Source: CAYSSJ01 sp964433675
Lineage (GTDB): Bacteria; Cloacimonadota; Cloacimonadia; Cloacimonadales; TCS61
NCBI GenBank assembly: GCA_964433675.1
Contig: CAYSSJ010000024.1
Location: 1-26,631 of the forward strand
DNA length: 26,631 bases
Direction of reading: 5' to 3'
Made by a program: the position numbers and the translations under genes. The notes beneath the pieces are model-generated. The model ran no database searches and had not been told where the DNA came from. It worked only from the letters and a program-made list of their open reading frames with translations. Below, in pieces: positions 14,601 through 23,243 of the stretch. Position 1 is the stretch's first letter; every line of letters begins with the position of its first letter.

Positions 14601-15521
14601 TTATCTCATTATCCTGAAAGATTGTATGTTTTTTTCTTCGAGTTCATTTTTTGCATTGTTCAAATCATTATCATCTACAAAAGGACCTACTGCAACTACG
14701 TGTAGTGTTTTTCCATCTTGAGTTTTGGGAAATACAATAGAAGAGAATCCCATGCTCTTTAGCCGCTGAGAATACTGCCGGGCATTATCAGAAGATCCGA
14801 ATGCCCCAACCTGTAGATAAAGCCTTTCAGCATATTCGATATCTCTACTTTCTGTGGAGCTGAATTCATGTAGCTCGATTTTTTGAGCTCGGATCAATTC
14901 ATATACCCTGTCTTCTGCATTATAAGTATATTGATGATAGGGGAATTCCTGTCGGAGTTTTCTATAGGATGACAAAGCTTGATCATATTCGCCCATCGTT
15001 TCATAACAATAGCCGATTTTGAAATGCATAAGAGGGATGTGATTGTTTATATACTGCGAATCACGTAAAGCAAAGAGTGTGTTTAGAGCACGTTGGATCA
15101 TTTTTTGATGGATATAAGCTTCGGCGATGATGAAATAGGCAACTTCGATTTTTTCGGGATTTTCCGAAGCGAAAATATAGTTCTGAGCCGATATGATCTC
15201 TTTACCATAATCTTGGAGATGAAGATATACTTTGGCTTGCCAATATTCCTTATCGGAAATTTGGGGATCGGTTATTTTGGATAAGTATTCATCAGCTTGC
15301 CGGTAATCCCGTTTAAGCAGGTGTATCTTGGCAAGTTCCAGATAGGCACGCTGTCCATAATAGCTATCAGGATGCTCTGTGGCAAGATTTAGGTAACTGC
15401 CGATCATCTCATCCTCTGCTATTCTTGCTTGTGCTTGCAAAAATTCTCTCTCCAAATCTTCGCAAAATAAAAAAACTGAGATTAGCAGTAGCACAAGTAT
15501 ACTCACTATTCTCATGTTCAA
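14601..15521 (-). CDS. Exported TPR-SPOR domain protein
   Basis: This 306-residue protein has an N-terminal signal sequence (MNMRIVSILVLLLISVFLFC, cleavage near residue 20; not a good lipobox because Phe precedes the Cys). About 25-210 is helical tetratricopeptide-like repeats, with consensus pieces YYGQRAYLELAKIHLLKRDY and HFKIGYCYETMGEYDQALSS. A C-terminal SPOR domain of about 70 residues (LYLQVGAFGSSDNARQYSQR onward) follows. SPOR domains bind glycan strands stripped of stem peptides at the septum, so a role in envelope or division is likely. Its ATG overlaps the U32 stop by four bases, and its stop is one base before mutS. The link to mutS is probably only transcriptional. Confidence 0.85.
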   Translation of the reverse strand: MNMRIVSILVLLLISVFLFCEDLEREFLQAQARIAEDEMIGSYLNLATEHPDSYYGQRAYLELAKIHLLKRDYRQADEYLSKITDPQISDKEYWQAKVYLHLQDYGKEIISAQNYIFASENPEKIEVAYFIIAEAYIHQKMIQRALNTLFALRDSQYINNHIPLMHFKIGYCYETMGEYDQALSSYRKLRQEFPYHQYTYNAEDRVYELIRAQKIELHEFSSTESRDIEYAERLYLQVGAFGSSDNARQYSQRLKSMGFSSIVFPKTQDGKTLHVVAVGPFVDDNDLNNAKNELEEKNIQSFRIMR

Positions 15522-16723
15522 ACCTCGGTTTTTTTCTTTCTAACTACCCCAAATTCTGGAATCTTCTCATTATAAGGGATAGATACGATCGTATTCGGTT
15601 TGGTATATTCTATCTGGTTATTCTCTTCGTCATAGATAATTTCTATCTTCAACTCTTTATCATCCGTTCGGTTGGGGAAGAGCAGTTCTAAGCTATCATT
15701 TCTGTAGAATTTTGCTTTCACTTCCAGATAAACCCGTCCATTTTTTTGTTGGATGATATTAGCAAGATATTCATAAGTGCGGATATATTGTGAATACTCT
15801 GTAAACTGCATATCTCCGGTCTTTTCAGAGGCAAAGAAACCTTTAGTATAAGGACGGTGACTGATCTTCGAGAGTTCATCTGCCAAATCTTCCGGTATTG
15901 TTTTCCCTTGTGCAATACAATTCAAAGCTTCTCGATAAGTTCTGGTTACAACAGCCACATAATGGACACTTTTCATCCTACCCTCTATCTTGATGCTGTC
16001 GATCTGAGCTTCTGCTAGTTCTTCCAATTCTGAGAGAAGGCATAGATCTTTGGAGTTTAAAATGTAGCAACCGTACTTATCCTCTTCGATCGGGAAAGTT
16101 TCGCCTGGTCGGGTTTCTTCTACCAAATTGTATTTCCACCGGCAGGGATGACTGCAATTACCCAAATTAGCATGTCTATTATTTAGGAAGGTACTGAGCA
16201 GACAACGTCCCGAATATGCCATACATTGAGCGCCGTGGACGAATATTTCGAGCTCCAATGCGGGATTTTTCTCGCGGATGGTTTCGATCTCACTTTTAGT
16301 TAGTTCGCGAGCTAGGATAATCCTTTTGACACCTTGATTGTGCCAAAATTCCGCGCTTTTCCATGAAGTTACATTTGCTTGCGTGCTGATATGGATAGGG
16401 GTATGGGGAGCAAATTGCTGTGCCAAAGAAAATACGCCGGGATCGGATATTATCAAACCATCTATCCCGACAGAATTGAGAAACTCGAGATAATGAGGCA
16501 TTTTATCCAGATGATGATTATGCGCAAATATGTTTATTGTTATATACAATTTCTTATTCAATTTGTGACATAATTCTACCGCAGTTTCGATCTCTTCATC
16601 AGTCAAATTTTTGCTTTGCGCACGGAGTCCGAACTCTTTGCCGCTGGCATAAACAGCATCAGCGCCATAATAAAGAGCATATTTGAGCTTTTCGAGAGAT
16701 CCACCGGGAGCTAATAATTCCAT
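15518..16723 (-). CDS. Peptidase U32 family protein (TrhP/YegQ/RlhA-like)
   Basis: This 401-residue U32-family protein starts with ELLAPGGSLEKLKYALYYGA, the family's N-terminal signature, on a TIM-barrel-like domain. Cysteines C167, C174, C190 and C194 (VHGAQCMAYSGRCLLS and NLGNCSHPC) form the conserved cluster thought to hold iron-sulfur in members acting on RNA; KIEGRMKS at about 245-252 is also conserved. E. coli relatives hydroxylate tRNA uridine-34 (TrhP) or 23S rRNA (RlhA), while others were named collagenases. An RNA-hydroxylation role is more likely than proteolysis, but I cannot choose a branch. The start codon shares one base with the rho stop (TGATG), and the stop overlaps the SPOR gene. 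Confidence 0.9.
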   Translation of the reverse strand: MELLAPGGSLEKLKYALYYGADAVYASGKEFGLRAQSKNLTDEEIETAVELCHKLNKKLYITINIFAHNHHLDKMPHYLEFLNSVGIDGLIISDPGVFSLAQQFAPHTPIHISTQANVTSWKSAEFWHNQGVKRIILARELTKSEIETIREKNPALELEIFVHGAQCMAYSGRCLLSTFLNNRHANLGNCSHPCRWKYNLVEETRPGETFPIEEDKYGCYILNSKDLCLLSELEELAEAQIDSIKIEGRMKSVHYVAVVTRTYREALNCIAQGKTIPEDLADELSKISHRPYTKGFFASEKTGDMQFTEYSQYIRTYEYLANIIQQKNGRVYLEVKAKFYRNDSLELLFPNRTDDKELKIEIIYDEENNQIEYTKPNTIVSIPYNEKIPEFGVVRKKKTEV

Positions 16724-17991
16724 CAGCTACTCATAGCTTTTAAAAATTCCGAATTGTTCTTTGTGACTTCCATCTTGTTTCGCAGCAGTTCTATACCTTG
16801 TATCGGGCTCATATTCTTGAGGAATTTTCTGAGCACGAACATCCGGTTGACCTCTTCTTTGGTAAGCAACAGCTCTTCCCGTCTGGTACCGGATTTGACC
16901 AGATCGACGGCAGGATACATACGTAGGTCACTGATAGTACGATCTAGAACCAGCTCCATATTGCCGGTACCTTTGAATTCTTCAAAGATAACCTGATCCA
17001 TTCTACTACCGGTATCTACCAAAGCAGTCGCGATAATAGTCAAACTACCACTTTCCAGAGTATTTCTTGCTGAGCCAAAGAATTTTTTCGGTTTATGCAA
17101 AGAATTGGAATCCAAACCACCGGAAAGCACTTTCCCACTAGAAGGAGTAACCATATTGTAAGCACGAGCAAGACGGGTAATACTATCCAGCATTATCACG
17201 ACATCCTGTCCCAGCTCGACCATACGCTTAGCTTTTGCTAGAGCCATTTCAGCTACTTGGATGTGGTTTTTGGGAAGCTCATCAAAAGTAGAACTGATCA
17301 CTTCCGAGTTCTCCGGTATCAGGATCTGCCTCATTTCAGTTACTTCTTCCGGGCGTTCATCTACCAACAATACTATTACATATACTTCTTTGTGATTGGT
17401 TAAGATGGAGTTCGAAATTTGCTGGAGCAATACGGTTTTACCGGTTCGTGGTGCAGCGACTATCAAACCGCGCTGTCCTTTGCCTATCGGTGTGAATAGG
17501 TTGATTATTCGCATGGAGACATTCTCTTTTTTGGTCTCCAGATTCAACCTTTTGTTCGGGTAGGAAGGGGTAAGTTTTTCAAAATACTTTACATTGCGAA
17601 CTACCTTCGGATCCTGATAATTTACCGAATCAACTCGGATAAGAGCGAAGTATTTCTCCTCTTCTTTTGGTGCTCTTGCCGGTCCGGAGACAATATTCCC
17701 TTTTTGCAGACCAAAACGTTTGATTTGCGAACCGGAAACATAGACATCATTCCGACCGGCGGTGTAGTTGTTTCTCGGGAATCTGAGAAATCCATACCCG
17801 TCGTCCACTACTTCCAAACAGCCGGTCACAAATGCCAAGCCTTCTTGCATAGCCTTCATCTCGAATATTCTATGAATGAGATCGGTTTTGTCCAATCCTT
17901 TGGTGTCACTGATCTCATAGTCTTTTGCCATACGTGTAAGCTGGCTCAAGGTGAATTCGAATAAGTTTAATTCTTCATTTTCGTTATTCAT
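16723..17991 (-). CDS. rho: Transcription termination factor Rho
   Basis: This 422-residue hexameric RNA helicase ends transcription at C-rich sites. The N-terminal Rho_N helices (about 8-48) are followed by the cold-shock-like RNA-binding domain with DGYGFLRFP (64-72) and DVYVSGSQIKRFGL (82-95). Walker A is APRTGKT at 180-186, DERPEEVTEM starts at 211, and the Walker B region reads VIMLDSITRLARAYN; the Q- and R-loop region TPSSGKVLSGG is present. There is no large insertion between the RNA-binding and ATPase parts. AAAGGAG supports ATG 17991. It heads a four-gene operon (rho, U32, SPOR, mutS) with overlaps or one-base gaps throughout. Confidence 0.97.
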   Translation of the reverse strand: MNNENEELNLFEFTLSQLTRMAKDYEISDTKGLDKTDLIHRIFEMKAMQEGLAFVTGCLEVVDDGYGFLRFPRNNYTAGRNDVYVSGSQIKRFGLQKGNIVSGPARAPKEEEKYFALIRVDSVNYQDPKVVRNVKYFEKLTPSYPNKRLNLETKKENVSMRIINLFTPIGKGQRGLIVAAPRTGKTVLLQQISNSILTNHKEVYVIVLLVDERPEEVTEMRQILIPENSEVISSTFDELPKNHIQVAEMALAKAKRMVELGQDVVIMLDSITRLARAYNMVTPSSGKVLSGGLDSNSLHKPKKFFGSARNTLESGSLTIIATALVDTGSRMDQVIFEEFKGTGNMELVLDRTISDLRMYPAVDLVKSGTRREELLLTKEEVNRMFVLRKFLKNMSPIQGIELLRNKMEVTKNNSEFLKAMSS

Positions 17992-18052
17992 TGTAAATTT
18001 ACTCCTTTGATTTACACATTATATTGATATATTACTAAAATCAATTAGCAAA

Positions 18053-18079
18053 AACATACATTGCGTTGTTTGGTGTCAA
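18053..18079 (-). promoter_or_regulatory. Candidate rho-operon promoter
   Basis: On the minus strand a perfect TTGACA (18079-18074) is followed after 15 bases by TATGTT (18058-18053), 62 bases before the rho ATG. It is the only -35-like hexamer of this quality in the upstream region. The long leader leaves room for the autoregulation known for rho, but no specific element was recognised. Confidence 0.45.
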
Positions 18080-18240
18080 GTTATTTATAACATCAACAGT
18101 TTGGTATGTGCAGTGTAATGCTCTGATAGAATGTAATTGGGTATGATCACCGAAATTCTAATTTTATTGATTCGCTCCGATTGGGGCAGGCAAATTCGGA
18201 TATTATCCCTGCCTAAAAACAGGAATATCAACGAAAAAAC

Positions 18241-18266
18241 TTGACATTTATTCACATCAATATTAA
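18241..18266 (+). promoter_or_regulatory. Candidate promoter for the small membrane protein gene
   Basis: TTGACA at 18241-18246 is followed by an AT-rich stretch with TATTAA (14-base spacing, 18261-18266) and TAATAA at the normal 17-base spacing (18264-18269). The gene starts 36 bases after the first box. The -35 is perfect; the -10 is ambiguous. Confidence 0.45.
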
Positions 18267-18301
18267 TAATTTACCAAAGGCTAAAAGGAGGATTTGGAAC
18301 A

Positions 18302-18661
18302 ATGAAAATTTTCAAGAAAGTGTTGACGTTGGCAGTTATCGGTAGCTTGTTTTATCTTGGCTATACTATCTACAAGACGATTATAAATTTGATCAAACTG
18401 CAAAAAAATCTGCCGCTGTATTTGGAGAACATTACCAAAGAGAAACCCGATATCAGTGTTTCTTACAAACCGAAATGTCTGGAAGTTTCCGCCTGTTTTT
18501 CCCAAAAAACATTGAGTCAACATACTGATCTGGAACAGACAATCGTGAAATATATCTCCGATTTTTACGCAAACTTCCCCGAGCACATCATCTCGGTAGA
18601 GATCATCGATAAAGAGAAATGTCACGAAGGAAACGAGCATCCCGAGTGTAATCATAAATAG
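18302..18661 (+). CDS. Hypothetical membrane-anchored protein with Cys/His-rich tail
   Basis: This 119-residue protein is of unrecognised family. One hydrophobic segment at about residues 7-24 (VLTLAVIGSLFYLGYTIY) suggests an uncleaved membrane anchor or signal anchor. The middle is mixed helix/strand with C59 and C65. The C-terminal 13 residues contain C107, H108, H113, C116 and H118 (KCHEGNEHPECNHK), an arrangement that could bind a metal ion such as zinc. AAGGAGG about 11 bases before ATG 18302 and the clean reading frame support a real gene. It stands alone between the divergent rho promoter and the SNF2 gene, with a weak hairpin after it. I cannot assign a function. Confidence 0.7.
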   Translation: MKIFKKVLTLAVIGSLFYLGYTIYKTIINLIKLQKNLPLYLENITKEKPDISVSYKPKCLEVSACFSQKTLSQHTDLEQTIVKYISDFYANFPEHIISVEIIDKEKCHEGNEHPECNHK

Positions 18662-18662
18662 T

Positions 18663-18687
18663 CCTACTCAATAATAATAGTGGGTTT
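18663..18687 (+). terminator. Weak candidate terminator after the small membrane protein
   Basis: CCTACT (18663-18668) can pair with AGTGGG (18679-18684), with one G-U pair and a 10-base loop, followed by only three T. It starts directly after the stop codon. The short stem and T-run make this doubtful. Confidence 0.25.
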
Positions 18688-18774
18688 AAACTAGACATTA
18701 GGATTGTAACGATCTTGATGACCGTATCTAAGTAATTGATTTACTTTTTTAAGCGTTTATTTTTAGATTATCAC

Positions 18775-18803
18775 TTGACTTCTGAGTGTAATGTAACATA
18801 ATA
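18775..18803 (+). promoter_or_regulatory. Candidate promoter for the SNF2-yigZ pair
   Basis: TTGACT at 18775-18780 is followed after 16 bases by CATAAT (five of six matches to TATAAT), and alternatively after 13 bases by TAACAT. The SNF2 ATG is about 27 bases after the -10 box. Confidence 0.5.
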
Positions 18804-18829
18804 ACAAAATCAAAAAATAAGGGGTGAAG

Positions 18830-21800
18830 ATGGCTAGATTATTTGGCAGAGAATACCATGAGCATTCCAGCACATGGTATTTTAGAAGGATGATCTTTGA
18901 ATTTCAGAAAGATGATCTGGAGGTAAAGAAATATAAAAATGAAGAAGGGAACACTATCTTTATTTTTAGTGCTAAAGATCATCTGAAAAAATACTTCCCT
19001 GCCAATGTAAAGATTCTCTATGATGATAAAAATGCCGAGATTATCAATCATCATTGTTCAGAATGTCACAAGCAGAATTGCCGACATTATTTGTCTATAA
19101 TCTATTATGGCTACCATTTTTTGAAAACTGAAATAATCGAACGGAACATAGTTCAAACCTATCAAACCGGATTATTAGCATATAACGAATTTTGGCAGAG
19201 AGTTATTATCAATGCCCTAATCGAGATCGGCGATGTTTATGACAATACCGATAAGATCAGACTATACTTCAAAAGTTTTAACCCGATCAATATCAGATTA
19301 GCCGCGTTGATCTTAGGTGAGGGGCGGATAAAATCGGAAGATGAACCTTCGATAGAATCGGTAAACAGACAAATCAAGGCTTTCTCTCAGTCCGAACAGT
19401 TGCTCTTGCAATACCTACATAAGTATAAATGTGCCTATAGTAGAAAAGGCATGTTCTTCTCTGTTTATAAGAAAGATTTCATTCATCTCATTCCGATTCT
19501 AAAAAATCTGGCTCACAAAGTATACATCAAAGAGACAGGAGAGCGGATAGAATTTTCTGCTGATGATTTCAGAGTAAATTTTCTAGTTAGTTTCGTTGAT
19601 GAAGATCGTTATTCCCTCAAACTTTCAGGCAGGGAGAGAATATCGGCTGCCTTTGTGGGTAGTACTTCCTACTTTTTTATAAAGAACAGGGTATATGCAC
19701 TCAAACTACCATTCAGAGATGATATCCTACAGAAAATACTAACCGAAGGTATGCAAGTTCGACCAATAGACATCGTCTATCTATCTTCGGTGGTGGCGCG
19801 TCAGCTCGGGTTGATGAAATGCTATTTGGATTTCGATGAAAAAATAGAGATACCTACAGTGTATCATAGCACTCCACAGATCATCTTCAGATTGAAAAAA
19901 ACAGATGGTAATATTCTCATGAAAGGTGTGCTCAGCTATGATGAGATTATCGAAATTCCCATGTCGGTAATTCGCTATCCATCAGAATTGGTTCGATATG
20001 ATCAAGATGACAAAATAGTTTGGTTCTATATACCACCTCAAACCAAATATGAAATAAACGAATTTGTAAGAAAACTGCCACCTGCCGATATAGATAGAAT
20101 AGAAGATCATTCCGAACTGATCTTCAGCGGCGAAGATAAGATAGAAACTCTGAAGATGACCATCTTCGAATATGCTCAACCATATTGGAAAATCGAATTG
20201 TCTGACGATCTCAAGAAAGAATTCGTCTATAAAATCCAGCTAAAACCGACGATCAGAACCAAAAGTACCGATAAGATCGATTGGTTCGATTATGAGGTGA
20301 AATATCAATGGAAAGATCTGAGTTTCACACATGAGGAGATAAAAGATTTTTTCGCTTCCAAGCAAAAGTATATGAAATTACCGGACGGCAGACTGATCCT
20401 GTTTGAAAATAAAGATGCATTTCAGGAATTGGATTTGCTCATCAAAAAAAGCAAAAAAACAACTTCCCAATCCTACAAATTATCTGTATATAATCTGCCA
20501 TATATCTATGAACTACCTGCGTTAAACAGCAGCATAGATATAGAAACCGATCGTTTCTTGCAAAAAATGTACAATGCTATTCTAACCAGAAAACTTCCTG
20601 AACCGGGAGAGTTACCAGCGTTTCTACAACCGGTGATGCGAAGCTACCAAAAAGCTGGCTTTCAGTGGATGAAAATGTTAAATAGCTTTGGTCTTGCAGG
20701 AATCTTAGCTGATGATATGGGGCTGGGTAAGACCGTACAAGCAATCTCTATACTATCAACTCTCAAGCATAATACCTTATCGCTGGTCATATGTCCCAAA
20801 ACACTACTATTTAACTGGGCTTACGAGATCGAAAAATTTAACAAAAATCTTTCTTATGTGATTTATGAAGGAAATCAGGCTGAACGGAAGCAGATCCTCA
20901 AAAAAATCGATGCAAGAGTAATCCTCGCTTCTTATTCCATTATTCAGAACGATATCGAATCGCTTGCTAAGATCGAATTTGAATATATCATCCTCGATGA
21001 AGCGCAACACATCAAAAATGTGAATACAAAGACAACCAAATCTATCAAGAAACTAAAGTCAAATCATAAACTCGCTCTTTCGGGTACACCAATAGAAAAC
21101 AATCCTACCGAATTATGGTCTATCTTCGATTTCCTGATGCCCGGTTATCTGCCTGGTTTGCGTACTTTGAAAAAGGGTCTGAGTGAGACAAGCAGTAATC
21201 AACAAATTACCAAAAAACGTTTGAGAATGATGGTCGCCCCTTTCATCCTACGCAGGAAAAAAAGTGAAGTGCTCATAGAATTGCCGGATAAACAGGAACA
21301 ACTGATCTATTGCAAACTAACGAAACTGCAGGAAAAGATGTATCTCCAAGTTCTGTCGTCGGTCAGAAAAAAAATGCAGCAAATGGAGATAGAAGCGAAT
21401 TATATGCATATCTTGGCAGCATTGACGAGATTAAGACAGATCTGTAACCATCCCAAACTTGTGGAAGACACTATAAAAAATGATGTCGAACTCTCCGGGA
21501 AGACCGAACTTTTGCGAGAGCTCATCATCGATGCGATAGAGAATGAGAGAAAGATCCTTATTTTCAGCCAATTCGTTCAAATGTTGCAGATCTTGAAGAA
21601 AGTGCTCACAGACGAGAAGATATCATTCGAGTATATGGATGGCTCTACCAAAGATAGACAGAGAGTGATTGAAAATTTCAACAACAACATAAATGTGAGG
21701 GCATTTCTGATAAGTCTGAAAACCGGAGGATCCGGATTGAACCTAACTGCTGCAGATATGGTGATTATCGTCGATCCATGGTGGAATCCTATGGGCGAAG

Positions 21801-22003
21801 CTCAGGCAGTTGATCGTGCCCACCGTATCGGACAAACCAAAAAAGTGATGGTTTATAAAACCATTACCAGCGGGACGATAGAAGAAAAGATCGTGTCTCT
21901 ACAGTATAAAAAACGGGAAATGTTCAATACACTAATTGAAGAGGGTCAATCGGTGATAAAGGGGATGGGGATTGATGATTTGCGAAAACTGCTGGAGAAT
22001 TAA
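18830..22003 (+). CDS. SNF2-family DEAD/DEAH-like helicase with SWIM-like zinc finger
   Basis: This large (about 1057-residue) ATP-driven DNA translocase belongs to the bacterial SNF2/RapA-related group. Near the N-terminus, C76-x2-C79-x4-C84-x-H86 (CSECHKQNCRH) is a SWIM-like zinc site. About 540 residues of poorly conserved sequence follow, then the helicase core: motif I ADDMGLGKT with K634, motif II D723-E-A-Q in ILDEAQHIKN, motif III LALSGTPIENN, motif V LKTGGSGLNLTAADMVI, and motif VI QAVDRAHRIGQTKKV. AAGGGG at 18819-18824 favours ATG 18830 over an in-frame GTG at 18824 that lies inside the ribosome site. The yigZ-type gene abuts its stop codon. Likely roles are chromatin or RNA-polymerase remodelling, repair or defence; none can be chosen. 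Confidence 0.92.
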   Translation: MARLFGREYHEHSSTWYFRRMIFEFQKDDLEVKKYKNEEGNTIFIFSAKDHLKKYFPANVKILYDDKNAEIINHHCSECHKQNCRHYLSIIYYGYHFLKTEIIERNIVQTYQTGLLAYNEFWQRVIINALIEIGDVYDNTDKIRLYFKSFNPINIRLAALILGEGRIKSEDEPSIESVNRQIKAFSQSEQLLLQYLHKYKCAYSRKGMFFSVYKKDFIHLIPILKNLAHKVYIKETGERIEFSADDFRVNFLVSFVDEDRYSLKLSGRERISAAFVGSTSYFFIKNRVYALKLPFRDDILQKILTEGMQVRPIDIVYLSSVVARQLGLMKCYLDFDEKIEIPTVYHSTPQIIFRLKKTDGNILMKGVLSYDEIIEIPMSVIRYPSELVRYDQDDKIVWFYIPPQTKYEINEFVRKLPPADIDRIEDHSELIFSGEDKIETLKMTIFEYAQPYWKIELSDDLKKEFVYKIQLKPTIRTKSTDKIDWFDYEVKYQWKDLSFTHEEIKDFFASKQKYMKLPDGRLILFENKDAFQELDLLIKKSKKTTSQSYKLSVYNLPYIYELPALNSSIDIETDRFLQKMYNAILTRKLPEPGELPAFLQPVMRSYQKAGFQWMKMLNSFGLAGILADDMGLGKTVQAISILSTLKHNTLSLVICPKTLLFNWAYEIEKFNKNLSYVIYEGNQAERKQILKKIDARVILASYSIIQNDIESLAKIEFEYIILDEAQHIKNVNTKTTKSIKKLKSNHKLALSGTPIENNPTELWSIFDFLMPGYLPGLRTLKKGLSETSSNQQITKKRLRMMVAPFILRRKKSEVLIELPDKQEQLIYCKLTKLQEKMYLQVLSSVRKKMQQMEIEANYMHILAALTRLRQICNHPKLVEDTIKNDVELSGKTELLRELIIDAIENERKILIFSQFVQMLQILKKVLTDEKISFEYMDGSTKDRQRVIENFNNNINVRAFLISLKTGGSGLNLTAADMVIIVDPWWNPMGEAQAVDRAHRIGQTKKVMVYKTITSGTIEEKIVSLQYKKREMFNTLIEEGQSVIKGMGIDDLRKLLEN

Positions 22004-22609
22004 ATGTTCTATATCATCAAAAATGATATAACCGAAGAGATCAAGATCAGGAGATCGCTGTTCATTGCTTCACTACGTAGGACAGACAATATAGAAGCAG
22101 CCAAGGATTTTATCTCCGAGATCAGTAAGATTCATAAAAATGCCACTCATAACTGCTGGGGTTATATAGTGGGAGAAAAGGGAGAAACAGCTCATTTCTC
22201 CGATGCCGGAGAACCGGCAGGTACAGCGGGGAAGCCTATTTTCAATACGCTGAGGAAACATGAACTGACTAATATCGCAGCTGTAGTTACCAGATACTAT
22301 GGCGGTGTAAAACTCGGCATCAGAGGTTTGATAGATGCCTACTCCCAAGTTGTTGAAAATGCCATAGGATCCGCTACGATTCAAGCTTTGATAAAGTCTT
22401 ATCAATATCAACTATCGGTAGGATACGACCAATTCGAACAGCTAAAATATAACCTGACGAAAATGAATGCTGTCATTCTGGATGCTAAATTTACCGCTAA
22501 TGTTTCTTTGAAAATATCAGCAGAAGAGTATGCTCATGCTGAGGTGTTTTCTTATCTTTGTGAACTTCAGAAAAAAGGGGCGATCAAATTCAGAGCTTCA
22601 GACTCCTGA
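22004..22609 (+). CDS. yigZ: IMPACT/YigZ family protein (UPF0029)
   Basis: This 201-residue protein has the IMPACT N-terminal domain (about 14-121): RRSLFIASLRR, ATHNCWGYIVG, HFSDAGEPAGTAGKP (65-78) and RYYGGVKLGIRGLIDAYS (97-114) are diagnostic. An EF-G-IV-like C-terminal domain (about 132-200) follows. The family binds nucleic acid or ribosomes in some members, but the bacterial function is not settled. ATG 22004 directly follows the SNF2 TAA at 22001-22003, so the two genes are read as one transcript and probably coupled; GGAG lies within the last SNF2 codons. The 3' end overlaps convergent queE by 12 bases. Confidence 0.93.
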   Translation: MFYIIKNDITEEIKIRRSLFIASLRRTDNIEAAKDFISEISKIHKNATHNCWGYIVGEKGETAHFSDAGEPAGTAGKPIFNTLRKHELTNIAAVVTRYYGGVKLGIRGLIDAYSQVVENAIGSATIQALIKSYQYQLSVGYDQFEQLKYNLTKMNAVILDAKFTANVSLKISAEEYAHAEVFSYLCELQKKGAIKFRASDS

Positions 22610-23239
22610 GCAATCTGCTCCCCAGATCACTTTATGTAGTTGAATCTGCAGTCTATGATCCAGATGGTTTCTAAGCATCCATTCAGCCAGCTTTGCCGGA
22701 TCTAAAGAAGTTGTGATCGGTGAGAAGAGGATTTTGAAATCATCCAAGTGATAATCCTTTATTTGTTGAAGCGCAAAATCGTAATCTCGGCGATCTGCTA
22801 ACACAAATTTTATCTCATCTATCTCTGACTTCAGATAAGTCAAATTTTTACGCTCGAAAGAATGTGCTTGATTGCTGGAAGGGCATTTGATATCCATTAT
22901 AATTACCGTTTCTGATGGAACCTTATCCAACAAAACCGATCCGTTAGTTTCCAACAAGACAGTATAATTTTCCGAGATCAAAAGCGATATCAAGTCATAA
23001 ACTTCCGGCTGTAAGAGCGGTTCTCCCCCGGTGATCTCGATCAATCTGGTTGGTAAATACTGCTTGATCTTCTCAAAGACATCTTCTACCGAGAGGGTGT
23101 ATTTTTCCTCATAGCTATATTCGGTATCACAGTACAAACAGCGCAGATTACAACCGGCAAGACGCACGAATATGCAGGGGAAGCCGGTATAGGATGATTC
23201 GCCCTGGATACTATAAAATATTTCCGCTATTTTTAGCAT
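22598..23239 (-). CDS. queE: 7-carboxy-7-deazaguanine synthase (radical SAM)
   Basis: QueE converts 6-carboxytetrahydropterin to 7-carboxy-7-deazaguanine, a step to queuosine and other 7-deazaguanines, using SAM and a 4Fe-4S cluster. This 213-residue protein has EIFYSIQGES at 6-15, the cluster motif C30-x3-C34-x2-C37 in GCNLRCLYCDTE, TGGEPLLQ at 70-77 (SAM binding), and MDIKCPSSN in the substrate region. QLHKVIWG near the C-terminus matches the family's end. It is four bases after the amidohydrolase stop, with a weak ribosome site. queC, queD and queF are not adjacent. The call is firm. Confidence 0.93.
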   Translation of the reverse strand: MLKIAEIFYSIQGESSYTGFPCIFVRLAGCNLRCLYCDTEYSYEEKYTLSVEDVFEKIKQYLPTRLIEITGGEPLLQPEVYDLISLLISENYTVLLETNGSVLLDKVPSETVIIMDIKCPSSNQAHSFERKNLTYLKSEIDEIKFVLADRRDYDFALQQIKDYHLDDFKILFSPITTSLDPAKLAEWMLRNHLDHRLQIQLHKVIWGADCSGV

Positions 23240-23243
23240 GAAT

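Larger units (their letters stand above)
17992..18301. other. Divergent intergenic region, rho / small membrane protein
   Basis: These 310 non-coding bases hold TTGACA boxes facing both ways (18079-18074 minus, 18241-18246 plus). In the middle an imperfect inverted repeat pairs GGCAGG (18185-18190) with CCTGCC (18208-18213) across a 17-base loop. No T-run follows on either strand, so it is not a standard terminator. No ORF or tRNA was found. Confidence 0.55.

Noticed and set aside
18185..18213. GGCAGG/CCTGCC hairpin as terminator or riboswitch in the rho leader region
   Set aside because: The stem is six base pairs with a 17-base loop and no T-run, and it lies upstream of both candidate promoters, so it would not be transcribed.
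18824..18829. GTG start for the SNF2 protein at 18824
   Set aside because: The GTG uses the last base of AAGGGG, the ribosome site; ATG 18830 has the right spacing.
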